A stretch of 64,000 nucleotides of DNA from Hyposmocoma kahamanoa (GCF_003589595.1 NW_020656077.1:8346795-8410794); one strand, 5' to 3'; positions 20,769-31,600 are shown, numbered from the stretch's first letter. Numbers and translations are program-made. Notes: generated by a model from the letters alone, not told the origin.

Positions 20769-21378
20769 CCGCTCACGCGATACATGCAGCCGTAGACGCA
20801 TACCACACCTAGAGGTGCCGGTGATGATTTTATACCGATTTATCGGACATCGAAGTTATAACAGGTAAAAGGACTAATATTAATTGCTATTTCGGTAACT
20901 ACTCTAGCAAACCAGAAAGTTTTTAATGCGTGGGTCTGTCATTTAAAAAAGTAAACAACTTCAAAAAAACGTCACGACAATCGTGTGTGTTATTGTTTGG
21001 TTAATTCACCAGAATTCGGTGTTTATTTATTGAAAACATACCGTAAGTAGCGTTTTTTAAGTTTACCCTGAATATAAATGTTTATAAACTATACTTTAAG
21101 GAGTAATTTCATGGTAAACGTTACAACCACTCAAACGGAATATTATCATATTTATCCAAGTACACCAAAAATTTCATTAGTGCTTTTTAAGTGCAGGATT
21201 TGCGGTGTATTACTGCATTTTATTTGAGATGTTTTTGTTGCTAGTACGGAGGGTATTTATTTACCAATGCAGAATAATAGTTTTTATTTATAAAAACTTG
21301 TATTTAAACTGAATCCTTTTCTATTTTGCGATACCAAATAGCCGCATTTGCGGTAGGAGGAGCGCATCGCGTGAGCGG
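20769..21378 (+). mobile_element. Family H MITE, copy 2 (610 bp)
   Basis: The inverted ends CCGCTCACGCGAT and ATCGCGTGAGCGG are perfect over 13 bases. The right flank is TTAA; the left flank is TCAT. In copy 4 both flanks are TTAA, so a TTAA target, as used by piggyBac (and Kolobok) transposases, is inferred. Full copies share about 90% or more by eye. Each carries a micro-ORF beginning ATGGTAAACG (here 21111-21227, 38 codons) that contains a C-x2-C (KCRICG). A piggyBac-type origin would make this a remnant of the cysteine-rich C-terminus; that is inference. Confidence 0.85.
21111..21227 (+). pseudogene. Conserved micro-ORF of family H (38 codons)
   Basis: It begins MVNVTTTQTEYYHIYPSTP and ends KCRICGVLLHFI before TGA. 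The equivalent frame is open in copies 3 (56215-56331) and 4 (62759-62878). In copy 4 a net 3-base insertion keeps the frame (39 codons). Either it is a decayed transposase tail or a small peptide whose frame has been conserved; no promoter or start context proves translation. Confidence 0.35.
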
Positions 21379-21461
21379 TTAAAGAAGTGGCTACTAGAAG
21401 AACAATTCTATGACTTTAAAGAATTCCTTATTTCTTAAAATCAAATGTCACAATGTAATTT

Positions 21462-21561
21462 NNNNNNNNNNNNNNNNNNNNNNNNNNNNNNNNNNNNNNN
21501 NNNNNNNNNNNNNNNNNNNNNNNNNNNNNNNNNNNNNNNNNNNNNNNNNNNNNNNNNNNNN
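21462..21561. other. Assembly gap of 100 N
   Basis: Round-number gap of unknown true size, about 80 bases past family H copy 2. Confidence 0.95.
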
Positions 21562-22061
21562 TTATCTTTGATTATTTGATATTGTACACATTTTTTTTAT
21601 GACATGTAATGCAATGTAAGTGTGACTTATAATGCATTGTGCACACGGAGCACGGGGCACACGCCACGTATGCTGACTGATCTGTAAAAAACCTGCATCA
21701 GCAAAAACCCTGATGTCTACGAGAGTCAAAGAATAGCCGAAATACTCTGACAGAATTTAGAAAACTGCGTTAGTGCCCCCCGATAATCCTCGAGGGCATT
21801 CAAAAATTCGTACTGCGTTCGCAGCTTGCTTGCACGGAATATCAAAATAAAAGAACAACATAATCCCGGAAGAAAGGCGGAAGATATTTTATTAAACATA
21901 ACACTTCGCAGCCATTGATATATAAAGCAAGCTGTTTCCGTATCCCTTGATGGCCTGTTAGATTCGTTAACTACTTTTTATTACGCAATCGGAATATTTT
22001 AGTAAGTGCGTAGAGTAAATATATTATTGTGCCTTTTGGAGAAAAAGTAGCGAAGACACTG

Positions 22062-22150
22062 TAGAGCTTCTTGTGAAAGAGTTCGACCAGGGATGTACTG
22101 CCACCTTAGGATAAGGCTGCTGGCGGAATTATAATTACATAACGTTGCCG
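22062..22150 (+). mobile_element. Repeat D fragment, copy 5
   Basis: Covers GTAGAGCTTCTTGTGAAAGA, GGGATGTACTGCCACCTTAG and GCTGCTGGCGGAATTATAA with the central part deleted. Confidence 0.65.
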
Positions 22151-22377
22151 TACCTTCTCAAACTCGTACCTTAAAGCACAAAGTTAAATGAAACGCTATA
22201 AATGGATTTTATATACAAATTTTGCAGGCTGATTTCATTTTTCTTTCATATTCACATCTGGCTTTTACCTATTCTTAAAGTAACGCATCCAAATTAAAAC
22301 CTTTAACAAGAAATTTAAAAGAAATAGATAGTTTTGCTGCCTCCTGAATAATCGCTCTTTATAAGATACGACTTTAA

Positions 22378-22535
22378 CTGCCTCTGTGGTATGACCTACA
22401 TTTGTTTCTCTCGTGAGTTTGGGTGTAAATTGTACTTGTCTATATGTGTGTCCATGGCACCCGCGACACAGGGTTTCCCTAGTGCGGGGCTATGTTGAGT
22501 GTGTGTGTTATTATAACAAAAAAAATATATTATTA
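22378..22535 (+). mobile_element. SINE E, copy 2, lacking the tRNA body
   Basis: The head TAACTGCCTCTGTGG joins directly to TATGACCTACATTTGTTTCT, removing roughly 85 bases that include the B-box. The tail (CACAGGGTTTCCCTAGTGCG, GTGTGTGTTATTATAA) is well preserved. Confidence 0.85.
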
Positions 22536-22594
22536 TAACTCTGAGAAAGTAAGGCATGAGTCCAATGTATTGTACACACCAAAATACAAACGAA

Positions 22595-22627
22595 TTGATA
22601 ACCTCCTCCTTTTTTGAAGTCGGTTAA
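22595..22627 (-). repeat. Repeat C fragment
   Basis: CCTCCTCCTTTTTTGAAGTCGG is the reverse complement of the start of repeat C. Confidence 0.65.
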
Positions 22628-23062
22628 AGGGAGGTTAAACGGGACTCGTTAAAACATAAATAATATTGAATAACTTTCAAAGAACTTGGAAATAGGCTGG
22701 AAACACAACAACGCCATTTAAAAGTTTAAAATTCACTAATATGCAAATTTCCCTTTGTATTCGGTGTGACCACTTGACTATTAACTTCACTGGCATGAAT
22801 TTTAATTCGCGAATTCAGCGTCGAGGTGATATTGGATTTTTAACTTACAATAGGATTTAAATACCATTCTACCCTGCGCCTTTGAAGCACACGTTTGATA
22901 TTGTTGCGGTGTGATTGGTGAAATTCACAGAAATCACGTAGGAACTATTCTCATATGAAACGAAAACTCACTCTACCAGTTAAGCTGTCGTATAACATTT
23001 ACGTCCGGGATATAATTAAAGAAATTTTCTGTAGTATGAAGTTTATTGAAAACGGTGTTTTA

Positions 23063-23102
23063 CATAGATTTAGTATATGTATATGGATATACTAAATCTA
23101 TG
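23063..23102. repeat. Perfect 16-bp inverted repeat with an 8-base loop
   Basis: CATAGATTTAGTATAT and its exact reverse complement flank GTATATGG. It could form a stable hairpin in single-stranded DNA or RNA. The A/T-rich arms make a precursor miRNA unlikely. Confidence 0.85.
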
Positions 23103-23109
23103 ATGTTTT

Positions 23110-25925
23110 ACTATCACGATATTAATTTTTTTTTGTGAAGCTATGCTAAGCGAATTTTTATATGCGCTTGTTGCAGGTTTTTATTTTTAATGAATTGTCT
23201 GAAGAGCTAACAAATTATTTTTGGCAATATTTCTAACCAAGTTTTTTAACAAGCCGTCGTTAAAATTTGTTTATGAACACGAGTTTGAACGTACTGTGCC
23301 TCTATTATGGGATTACAGTGACAATTCTCGCTAACGATTAATATGTCTATGCTAACGACCGCGTAAAATATTTGTGTCACAGATAATTTAATGCTTTACT
23401 AGTACAGATACTCAATCTCATACAAAAAATGTAGTAACTCTGCTTATTCGGATCCTTAATTTGATTCTTAACGGTGACCAAAGATGGTACCAAGTAAACC
23501 CCGATGCGATTGTAACGATATTCGAAAAGGCCAACAGCTGACAGCTATTACAATATTGTCAAAGTTATTTATTGATTATACATAACATTGATTATATTAT
23601 ATACAATAACGTAATATAATAAAATCGCAAAGAGGCTGAGTTAGTTATTTTTAATATATTAAAATAAAACTCAGTGCTAAAAAGTTACTTAGTTTCGAGA
23701 GTAAATTCAAAGTAGTGCCATCTATACAATTTATTGCAGAGCAACAAATCAAAAAGTATACCTTTAACAATCCTTCAAACCTTTTGTAATCTTTTCAACA
23801 ACAGTTTATTGTTTCCAATGGAAAGAAAGAAAATAATGGTAATGACATCAAACTACATTTGTATCAAAACCGGTGTCGCCACACGCACACATTTGAAAAC
23901 GTAATTTTACATTAGTACTAAGATAATATAATTTTGATTGGTTAAAAATTATCAAACGAAAATAGACAATAATAAAAAAGTTTTGGTAAAAAAAATTGAA
24001 AGTTATTTGGATCTAATAAGGTTTTATTATTACTAGTCACATAGAAGCTAAGAATCCTAAGAACATAAACTTCTTGGACCTAAAGCAAAAAGTTGACAAT
24101 TTACAGATAGGGATGTGACATTTAATTGATATCGACATTATGTTTCATAGCTAGCGGAATATTGAACAAACCATTGCTTTATACTTGCTATAATTAGGGT
24201 TAATCACGGAGTATATGGAAACGGCATTTAAAGCAACTTCTCCGAGAACGAGCGTAGCTGACTTTTATACGCACACATTTGTTACCAAATACGCATAAAG
24301 TTTTACTACACGTAAATATTAATTGATATTAGCTACACAGGCGTGTGCGTATACGTAGCTACATGCTACCATCACAGTATTAATTATTTATTATATTGTC
24401 ATCGTACTTTCATTAACCTACTAGAATTCAAGTCAATCCGATCACAGGAAGGGTTGAAATATTAAAACATAATCATCATAAAAATCTTAATTCTCCCTGG
24501 AATACGATATATTTGTATAACAATTACCTCTTTCTGAACTGGCTGAACATGACTACACCTATAGCGTCGACGAGCTTGTCAGGAAAATGAAGATACTTAT
24601 TTCCGAAGGCAAAGAAGGGAATCATTTGTTTCATGAAAACTTGACGAAAAATAACTGACAATGCTTTAGAAATGTTTTCACATTTGTATGTGGTCTATAA
24701 TTTGTGAGGACGACTCTGAGTTTCTTGTCCACTTGACTAACCAAATGATTTATTTCTCAATAAATTTTTCGGTTGCTATTCATTTATGTATATAGTTTAA
24801 TGTGATGTCATAAAGTGCCTATAGCAAATGGTGCTACGTTTAGTAGGTGCCCAGCTTTTACTGCCTCTTACTTCAGCCCATTTCTCTTTTAAAAAGGATT
24901 CGGCGGGAAACTAAAAAAAAATCAATACAAAAACTGCAAATGTAAATCATGCCTGTGATAAAACTTAGAACTCAAACGGATGAAGGTGACGTATAATAAG
25001 CAAGTAGTTAGATAGGAATCATGTAGATAAGGGAAAGAAAACCACGAGCTTACGTGCAATGTAAAATGATCGATACTGTATCTCTTCTATCTATATTTCC
25101 TTTTTTTCCATTAATATATCGGATTTATTTAAATTAAAAATTTTAAAAAACTATTGCGAGTGTTGGGACCAAACATTTAAGTAATCAAAATTGGTAGCTT
25201 TTAAATACCTGTAAACAATTTACGTTTACACATTGGTACCGCCATAATAAAGAAAATGTTACACTAAACCAAAACCGGGTTTCTAAATACAGAGTTTCTA
25301 CATATCGATAATTTGATTACAACACGCGGACCGAGTACTAAGTGTAATACGACGCTAGTGCAAGCAATTCATTGAGCGTCAGTCGAATTGTTCTTTTGAC
25401 GGCGGCGATGGCTAGCAACCAATGTATATTGTTATTGCCGGGTTCCAAGAAAATAGTTTTGTTTCGGAATTACAGTATTGTACTGTTCAAAATATTAGAA
25501 AATACAGAGTTTTAGTACTTACCGATAAAATGAAATCACTCCCGGGGTATTTTTTAAACTTTGGCTTCATACGCGACATGATATAATGGCACAATTCCGT
25601 ATATTTCTATTTTTTCCACAAAATAATCATGTATCACATTTGAACGACGACTGACGCGCTGTTGACACTCATAGGGACCCCGCCCACCAGTTTATTACTA
25701 GTATTTATGTGGTCTGTGCTTTCACCTATTTTAATACTTGTCAATTTATTTTAATTGGACATTAATAAAATGTTGTTTAAGTATGTCTTATTAATGCCTC
25801 ATGCAGCAGTGTCTGAAATCAGGTTGTGTATCATGATGATGAATATCTCATGCTTCAAATTTTCGAGATTTTCGAAATTTCGAGAGAAAATATAAAAAAT
25901 AAAAAAAATAAAAATGTAGGTATAC
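23110..25925. other. 2.8 kb without a recognised gene or repeat
   Basis: AT-rich, with no frame above about 60 codons and no matches to the families seen elsewhere in the window. This is the longest repeat-poor stretch here and could hold single-copy regulatory or intronic DNA. Confidence 0.5.
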
Positions 25926-25929
25926 ATAA

Positions 25930-26370
25930 TTTTAATAGTCCAAACTCATGGTACCACGAATTCGTTTAACCAAGGTAAACAACTCCTTTATGGGGAACTA
26001 TATACGTTTTTACAATAAGATTTCGGAGCATATATTAAGATTGTCATTTCCTAAGTATAAAAACTACATTAAAATACTTTCATTGAAAAGTCATATTACA
26101 AAATTGAAGACTACGTGTTAGATAAAGATGTATGGAAAGACGACATGGATCCAGAATCCACACAAATTTGATTCAAAGTGTATTCCATGGCATTTAAGTT
26201 TATTTGAAAAGAGCAATCCCTAGAGTTTCTTGCTCGTTCTCCTCAGGGAGGTCAGCGTAGTGAACGAGCAATAGCTTAAAAGTGACGTTTTCAAGTGTAA
26301 ATTTATTTTACCTATGGAATAAATGATTGACTGACTGACTTTGACTTTGACTTTGACTTTGATTTATCAA
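25930..26370 (+). mobile_element. Family I LINE 3' end, copy 3, with full 3' tail
   Basis: The plus strand encodes, in broken frames, the region from KLMVPR through YVLDKDVWKDDMDPESTQI. The UTR follows (GAGTTTCTTGCTCGTTCTCC), and the copy ends in a (TTTGAC)n tail at 26325-26362. That tail is a typical short-repeat end for a LINE without poly(A). Confidence 0.8.
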
Positions 26371-26576
26371 TGTGTCGGCATCTATAGTTTTAAATATGTA
26401 CTGAAGTTAGTTTGAATGAATTAATACCCCAATTTGTGTATATAAAATGTTGTTTCTTCTTGTGATCGCTAGAGGCGCTGTATAATTTGCCATATAAAAT
26501 TGTGAAGTAATTCACGCGGTCGCTAGCGATAACTGTCACAGAAATCTCATGGTAGAGGCAAAGAGTGCAGTGGAGT

Positions 26577-27085
26577 CATCGAGTATATAAGAAATAGAGA
26601 CGAAATAAGGGCCATATATTCCTGGTAACACATTAGCGATACAGGTCTTTTAAACCACTCCCGTTTGCACTGAAATATATACTGGCCAACTATTGACCTA
26701 TGCGTACGTCGCCGCATATTCCAAAAAATATTCTGTATGTATTGTAATAAAGATAATATCTCTAACAATGCCGTGCTGTTCTATTCGATGGTGTGGGAAC
26801 AACAGCAAATCATCTAATTACACAACAAACGGAATCACATTTCATCGGTAATTAAATATTAAATATGCAATTTTGCAATTTTCGTCCATTATAGCAAAGC
26901 TCAAGTTAACTGTTCGATTTGAAGTGAAACAGTTGACGACACCCATTGACAGCACCCGTCAATTGTTTCGAACTCGGGCTAGCCAATCGGAGCTCAGTTG
27001 TCACAGTAATGATAATGATATGGCATAATAGTTTTCAAACAAATTAAATGACATTTCGTCTCTATTTCTGGTTATATACTCGATG
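26577..27085 (+). mobile_element. Family F P-like MITE, copy 1 (509 bp, best preserved)
   Basis: Starts CATCGAGTATATAA and ends TTATATACTCGATG; inverted repeats extend about 40 bases (AGAAATAGAGACGAAAT). Flanking 8-mers are both AGTGGAGT (26569-26576, 27086-27093). It contains an intact first exon of a THAP domain (26768-26847) followed by a donor-like GTAATT. CA...TG ends, 8-bp duplication and a THAP domain are the hallmarks of P-superfamily transposons, so this looks like an internally deleted derivative of a P-like element. Confidence 0.9.
26768..26847 (+). pseudogene. THAP-domain first exon retained in family F copy 1
   Basis: ATG at 26768 opens MPCCSIRWCGNNSKSS, then NYTTNGITFHR, with a C-x4-C pair and the GITFHR motif that in THAP proteins is followed by FP. 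The exon would end after two bases of the last codon at a GTAATT donor (26848), a phase-2 junction. From memory, vertebrate THAP1 has its first intron at the equivalent codon and phase. If unspliced, the frame stops at once (TAA). The remaining THAP half (AVPTM box and CxxH) and the RNase-H catalytic core were not found, so it cannot encode a transposase. Confidence 0.7.
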
Positions 27086-27093
27086 AGTGGAGT

Positions 27094-27570
27094 ACAGCGA
27101 AATCGTCAATAAGTTTTCCCAAAATATGAAACCGCAAACGTAAATATCAGTAGTACGGCATTTGCGAGCGGCTCTTGTCCGTCAAAGAATCGCATTTTTC
27201 ATAGACCACAACTTTAGTGTCGTTCCTGCAGTAATTCGTTTTGGACATGGCAAATGGACAAATATTCCGGAAATTCTGTCACATGTGTATGTGTAGTTTT
27301 CGTGACTTGATCTAGATTGTTGCATTATCTCTCAGCTTGGTCTGAAATAGAATCTTTTTAGCGGAGATTTCTTTCTAGAGCACCATAATTTCTTCTCGTT
27401 ATCCTGATTAGGATCGTTGGTTCTAAGTATTGCTCTCGGGCGTTGTTGCTCTGTTTTTCTTTGCTCTTTCCGACCAACGCCTGTTTTAATGTTCTGATTT
27501 AAGAAAAGATATTCTAATTAACGGATAAAGACTTGGATTATGTTTTTATGTTTTTTTACACTATAATTTT
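27094..27570. other. Stretch without a recognised feature
   Basis: No frame, repeat or exon could be supported between family F copy 1 and the repeat C/D block. Confidence 0.45.
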
Positions 27571-27574
27571 TCTC

Positions 27575-27615
27575 GGTCGGTTTTTTATTAAAAAAAACCG
27601 ACTTTACAATTTTTA
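27575..27615 (+). repeat. Repeat C remnant
   Basis: GGTCGGTTTTTTATTAAAAA and AAACCGACTTTACAATTT give only the ends of the family, back to back. Confidence 0.4.
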
Positions 27616-27617
27616 GT

Positions 27618-29345
27618 AGAGCTCCTTGTGAAAGAGTTCATCTAGGGAAGTACTGCCCGTCGAGTCAGGTCCACCATTGACGCCATTGCACAGTGGCGGA
27701 CGAGGCGGTGAGCAATCGCGAAGTGCTCTTGACATCGCCTACGCCTTCAACACACTGCCATGGTCCACCATGCTAGAGGCGCTGAAGTTCCATTGCGAGC
27801 CCGAGTATCTACGGAAGATGGTAGAGTCCTACCTCTCCGACAGAGCCGAAATATTTGGTGGCACGACATTGGTGGCGGGGGGAGCCTCCATTGCTGTTAA
27901 GAGTACCATGAAGTACCTCGGACTGGTCCTTGACAGTCAATGGAGGTTCGAAGAGCATTTCCGGCTCCTAGCTCCAAATCTGGTGGGTACAGCTTCCGCC
28001 CTGAGTATGCTTTTGCCGAATGTGGGGGAGCCGAGCGCCAACTACCGACGCCTGTATACAGAGGTAGTGCGTTCGATGGCTATGTATGGAGCGCCCATAT
28101 GGGCAAATAGCCACACCGCTCAAGGCAAGACCCTTATGCGGAGACCGCAGTGAGTCATAACGGTCAGGGTGTCGAGAGCATATCGCACCACCTCTTACGA
28201 GGCGGCATGCGTCATGGCAGGTACCCCACTATGGGATCTGGACGCAGAGGGGCTGTCAGCTTTCTACAGTCGGCAGAGCTGAGGGCCGAAGGGGAGGAGC
28301 CACTTCTGGAGCACATTAATCGATGTCGAGCCGAGATCTGGCCACTGGACCATCGGAGCGATTCGACCAGTCCTGGCAGAATGGGCGGATCGATCCTGGG
28401 GAGGCATCTTCTACCACCTTGCGCAGGTTCTGACGAGCACGATTGCTTCGGCAAATACCTGTGCAATGTGAGACGAGAACCGACGACCGTATGCCATCAG
28501 TGTGGCTGCGCCGAAGACACGGCCCAGCACACACTGTAGACATGCCCGGCGTTAGACGAGCAGCGGTCAACCCTGACCGCAATGGTGGGGCACGACCTAT
28601 CCCTGTCGACCGTGGTGCGAGATATGGTCGGCAGCGAGAGGGCGTGGAGTGCGGTGGCCTCCTTCCGCACCGATATATTGTCGCGGAAAGAGGCGGCGGA
28701 GCGGGAGCTAGAGAAAGACCCTTCCTCTCATCCTATGCGCCGCAAACGTTTAGGGCGCAGGCGGCTGGCCTATGCCCGCCATGCCTGCCGCCCTGACAGT
28801 GAACCCTGTGTGGCAAAACGGGGGCTTTGTCACTCACTGGGCAAGGGTTCACGGGTTGGTTGGCATGCCAAGTATTCCCGGCATGCCACAGAGTGGGGAC
28901 GGTAAAATCTCCCAGAGGTGGGTCCGCAGTCGCGGACAACCGCAGGCGGGGCCGTGGATCGTAAACCACTTGGCCACAGCCCTGTCCCATGCGGAGTGTG
29001 GGAATACCCGGGGGTTTTTAGTGAGTAGGAGTCTCACATAACCACGGCGCCTCCCCGTGACGCGGTGGTATCCATGATGGACTTTCCCCCGGAAAAAAAA
29101 GGGAAGTACCTTACCCGTTTCTGCCGCCAAACAGTAATATCAACGTTACTGTGTTTCGGTCTTTAAGGGTAAGGGTGCTAAATTATAAGCACATGGGACT
29201 TGTCAAGGTACGTCTCAGGGTAACGGGCGCAGTGGCAGTTATCCTCAGATCTTTGCGATTTTAAGCTCTGAGTGGCCTGCAAGTGTTATGAACGGGCGTG
29301 TAGCTTTCCATCAGGCGCACTGCTTGTTCGTCCCGTCACTTGACA
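27618..29345 (+). mobile_element. Repeat D, copy 6, split by an R1-like LINE
   Basis: The 5' part (GTAGAGCTCCTTGTGAAAGA to GTACTGCC, 27618-27657) and the 3' part (29101-29345, through TTCGTCCCGTCACTTGA) belong to one D copy. The LINE between them is bounded by GGGAAGTAC on both sides (27645-27653 and 29101-29109), which is its target-site duplication. D is thus older than the LINE. Confidence 0.85.
27661..29100 (+). mobile_element. 5'-truncated R1-like LINE, about 1.44 kb, inactive
   Basis: The 5' frame (from 27677) gives LDIAYAFNTLPW and LRKMVESYLSDRAEIFGG, which match RT palm motifs. It then jumps to STMKYLGLVLDSQW, so roughly 100 residues, including the catalytic YADD box, are deleted. 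Downstream pieces fall in different frames: RAYRTTSYEAACVMAGTPLW near 28170, then WTIGAIRPVLAEWADRSWGG, CFGKYLCNVRREPTTVCHQC and AEDTAQHTL followed by a TAG at 28537, then LSLSTVVRDMVGSERAW. The CHQCG...H element is the C-terminal zinc knuckle of R1-type ORF2. A 3' UTR rich in GC ends in an A8 run at 29093-29100, and a 9-bp duplication flanks the insert. Its GC content contrasts strongly with the AT-rich host. Confidence 0.85.
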
Positions 29346-29454
29346 TTAGAAAAGAAAGTTAGTTTTGCTATCCCTGTATTCTTTACCATGGTCTCCATTA
29401 GGACAACTGAATTTATCTTTGAGAGGTCTACTCAAAAAAAAAAACGAATAATGT

Positions 29455-29650
29455 ATAAATACACACTCAATTGTGCCCCCGCTAGGGAAACCTTGTGTCG
29501 CGGGTACCTTGGACACGCAAACAGACAACCACAAATTACACCTAAACTCACGAGAGAAATAAATGTAGGCCATACAAATATTTCTCCCGGCCCGGGAATC
29601 GAAATGGGACCTCAACGTGGCAGTCCGGTCACGGAGGCAGTCAATATGAG
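29455..29650 (-). mobile_element. SINE E, copy 3
   Basis: Antisense: the reverse complement of GTGTGT tail, CGCTAGGGAAACCTTGTGTC, then CAGTCCGGTCACGGAGGCAG for the tRNA head. The B-box is altered (GGGAATCGAAATGG). It lies about 110 bases beyond repeat D. Confidence 0.85.
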
Positions 29651-29779
29651 CCCAAACACAAAGTAGTTGCTGTACAATAAAGGAGTGCTTCTCATGTCTT
29701 CCATCAAGTGATCAGTTCTACATCACGATAACATTCTGCTTTCATTGGAATTACATCTATTGTAATTGCCAAGTTTTTA

Positions 29780-29965
29780 TACGTCTTACAGCTCCTATCA
29801 GGCGAGGCTTTAGGCCATAGTCCGTCACCCTGGCCTAATGCGGGTTAGGAACTTCCTCGACGTGCAGGTTTCTTCACGAAAAGCTCATGGTAAATTACAA
29901 ATAAAATTTCGCACATGAATTCCGAGAAATTCAGATGAGCGAGTCTGGATTCCAACCCACGGTGA
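29780..29965. repeat. Interspersed repeat R, copy 2
   Basis: Contains GCAGGTTTCTTCACGAAAAG, AATTTCGCACATGAATTCCG and the end TTCCAACCCACGGTG. Read as written it may be a degenerate tRNA-related SINE, but no box is clean. Confidence 0.5.
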
Positions 29966-30004
29966 AATTCAATACAATACATTCATCCCATCACCTTTAG
30001 AGAT

Positions 30005-30075
30005 TTTTTTTTTCAATTTAGAATGGGATAACTATTGAAGTACCTCCTTTTCAACAAAAAAGAATCATCGAAATC
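30005..30075 (-). repeat. Repeat C fragment
   Basis: ACCTCCTTTTCAACAAAAAAGAATCATCGAAATC resembles the copy at 56690-56810 (in segments of CAGCAAAAAAGAATTATC). Confidence 0.5.
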
Positions 30076-30084
30076 ATACAAATC

Positions 30085-30760
30085 TAGAAAACTCGGACCC
30101 ACTTGGGATGTTGCTTGTGCACTAAGTCCGATTCCAATCCGATAAAATACGAGTATCACTTGTACCAAGAGATAAAACATCGAGTACAACCAGAAATGGA
30201 GACGAAATGTCATTTGATTTCTTTGAAAACTATTCTGCCATATCGTTACGGTGACAACGGGCCAGTCCGATTTCGGAACAATGGACAGGTGTCATCAATT
30301 GTTTCACTTCAAAAGGACCACTTTAACTTGGACGATAATTGAAAAATTACATGATTTAATATTTAATTACCTATGAAATGTTATACCGTTTGTTTTGTAA
30401 TTAGACTTTTACGGTTTTTCCCACACCACCGAATAGAACAGCCCCTATATTTAGAGGTATTATCTTTATTAGGTACAATAAACACAGAATATTTTTGGAA
30501 TATACGGAGACGTACATACAGGTCAGTTGTTGACGCTGTACTATTTCACCTCTCTAATTTGTGGTTTCGGCGCAAACGAGGGTTGATAATTAAAAGTAAT
30601 ATCAATACCATTTGACTGATGAGTTGCCAGAGATGAATGGCCCTTATTTCGTCTCTATTTCTGGTTATATACTCGATGAGACGATCCTTATGACATTTCG
30701 AACCGTCATTTCTCGTATTCGGATCCGATACGAATCAGTACAGAGCAAACGCTCTAATCG
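30085..30760 (-). repeat. Repeat G, split by family F copy 2
   Basis: The left part (GGACCCACTTGGGATGTTGC, CACTAAGTCCGATTCCAATC) and the right part (CATTTCGAACCGTCATTTCT) align in reverse to one continuous stretch at 42285-42430. F2 interrupts at GAGATAA/GATCC. Confidence 0.75.
30178..30678 (-). mobile_element. Family F, copy 2 (501 bp)
   Basis: Both ends are kept (CATCGAGTACAACC and GGTTATATACTCGATG). The THAP start has lost its ATG and is out of frame. The flanking 8-mers do not match well (AGATAAAA and AGACGATC), so the duplication has decayed or a small deletion followed. Confidence 0.85.
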
Positions 30761-31249
30761 CGTAACGCGTAACATAAAAAAAAACAGTCGATTTGAAAAC
30801 CCCTCGTTTTTCGAGATCGCTTGAAAAGAGAATTTTTGATTGGATGTCGAATCATCCGCATGTTCACGGTCATCGACCACAGAGTTGATATCATTTATGG
30901 TTGGAAAAGATTTTTCCTTTCTGGCCGTGTTAGTCAGCAACCGGAAACCAGTATATTTACATATGTCGTACCGCACGACCTTTTTCACGAGTTCAAAGGT
31001 TTTTTTTGCTCTTTTAATACACCGACAACATCAAATGAAGGCTATACAAGACAAGAGTGGTTTAGACGTACAAATAATGCAGGCGGACAAAATGATAATA
31101 ATGTTTTCGGGAACTAGAATTTGTTGATATGTTAACCTCTAGAGGCTGTGAGCGAGAATTTGTGATTGATTTGGGTTCTGATTTCTATGTTAGTTGAAAA
31201 AAAAAAAAGGTACTGTGAACTTCAGGTCAAAATAACACATGTGTAAAGC

Positions 31250-31600
31250 TTCAAAATAAGACGTATGCTTGGCATATCGTGGGTACAAAGGGTTACCAAT
31301 ATTGAGGTTCTCCGTTGTATGAGAAAAGAGTTTGAAATACTTAGAATTGTAAAGGTAAGGTAGCTGCAATATTTTGGCCACGTAATGAGGGGTAATAGAT
31401 ACCGGATTCTTCTGCTAATAATGCAGGGGAAAATACAAGTAAAGCGTAGTCAAGGGAGAAGGAAAACCTCGTGGTTGAAGAACCTGAGAGACTGGTTCCA
31501 CCATAGCACACGTTCCCTCTTTCGTGCGGTAGCTCCAAAAATGACAATAGCCGTGATGGTCGCCAACCTTCGTAGAGAAGCGGCACACTAAGAAGAAGAA
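31250..31600 (+). mobile_element. RTE-like LINE ORF2 C-terminus, one nonsense codon
   Basis: The plus frame reads MLGISWVQRVTNIEVLRCM, then KEFEILRIVKVR*LQYFGHV, then RGNRYRILLLIMQGKIQVKR, TSWLKNLRDWF and VMVANLRREAAH to the stop at 31589. This is the typical RTE-type ending. The single TAG near 31370 replaces what is usually lysine. An AAGAAGAAG tail follows. There is no catalytic region. Confidence 0.8.

Noticed and set aside
28212..29130. Minus-strand frames of 84-93 codons opposite the R1-like LINE
   Set aside because: They are antisense shadows of the GC-rich LINE.
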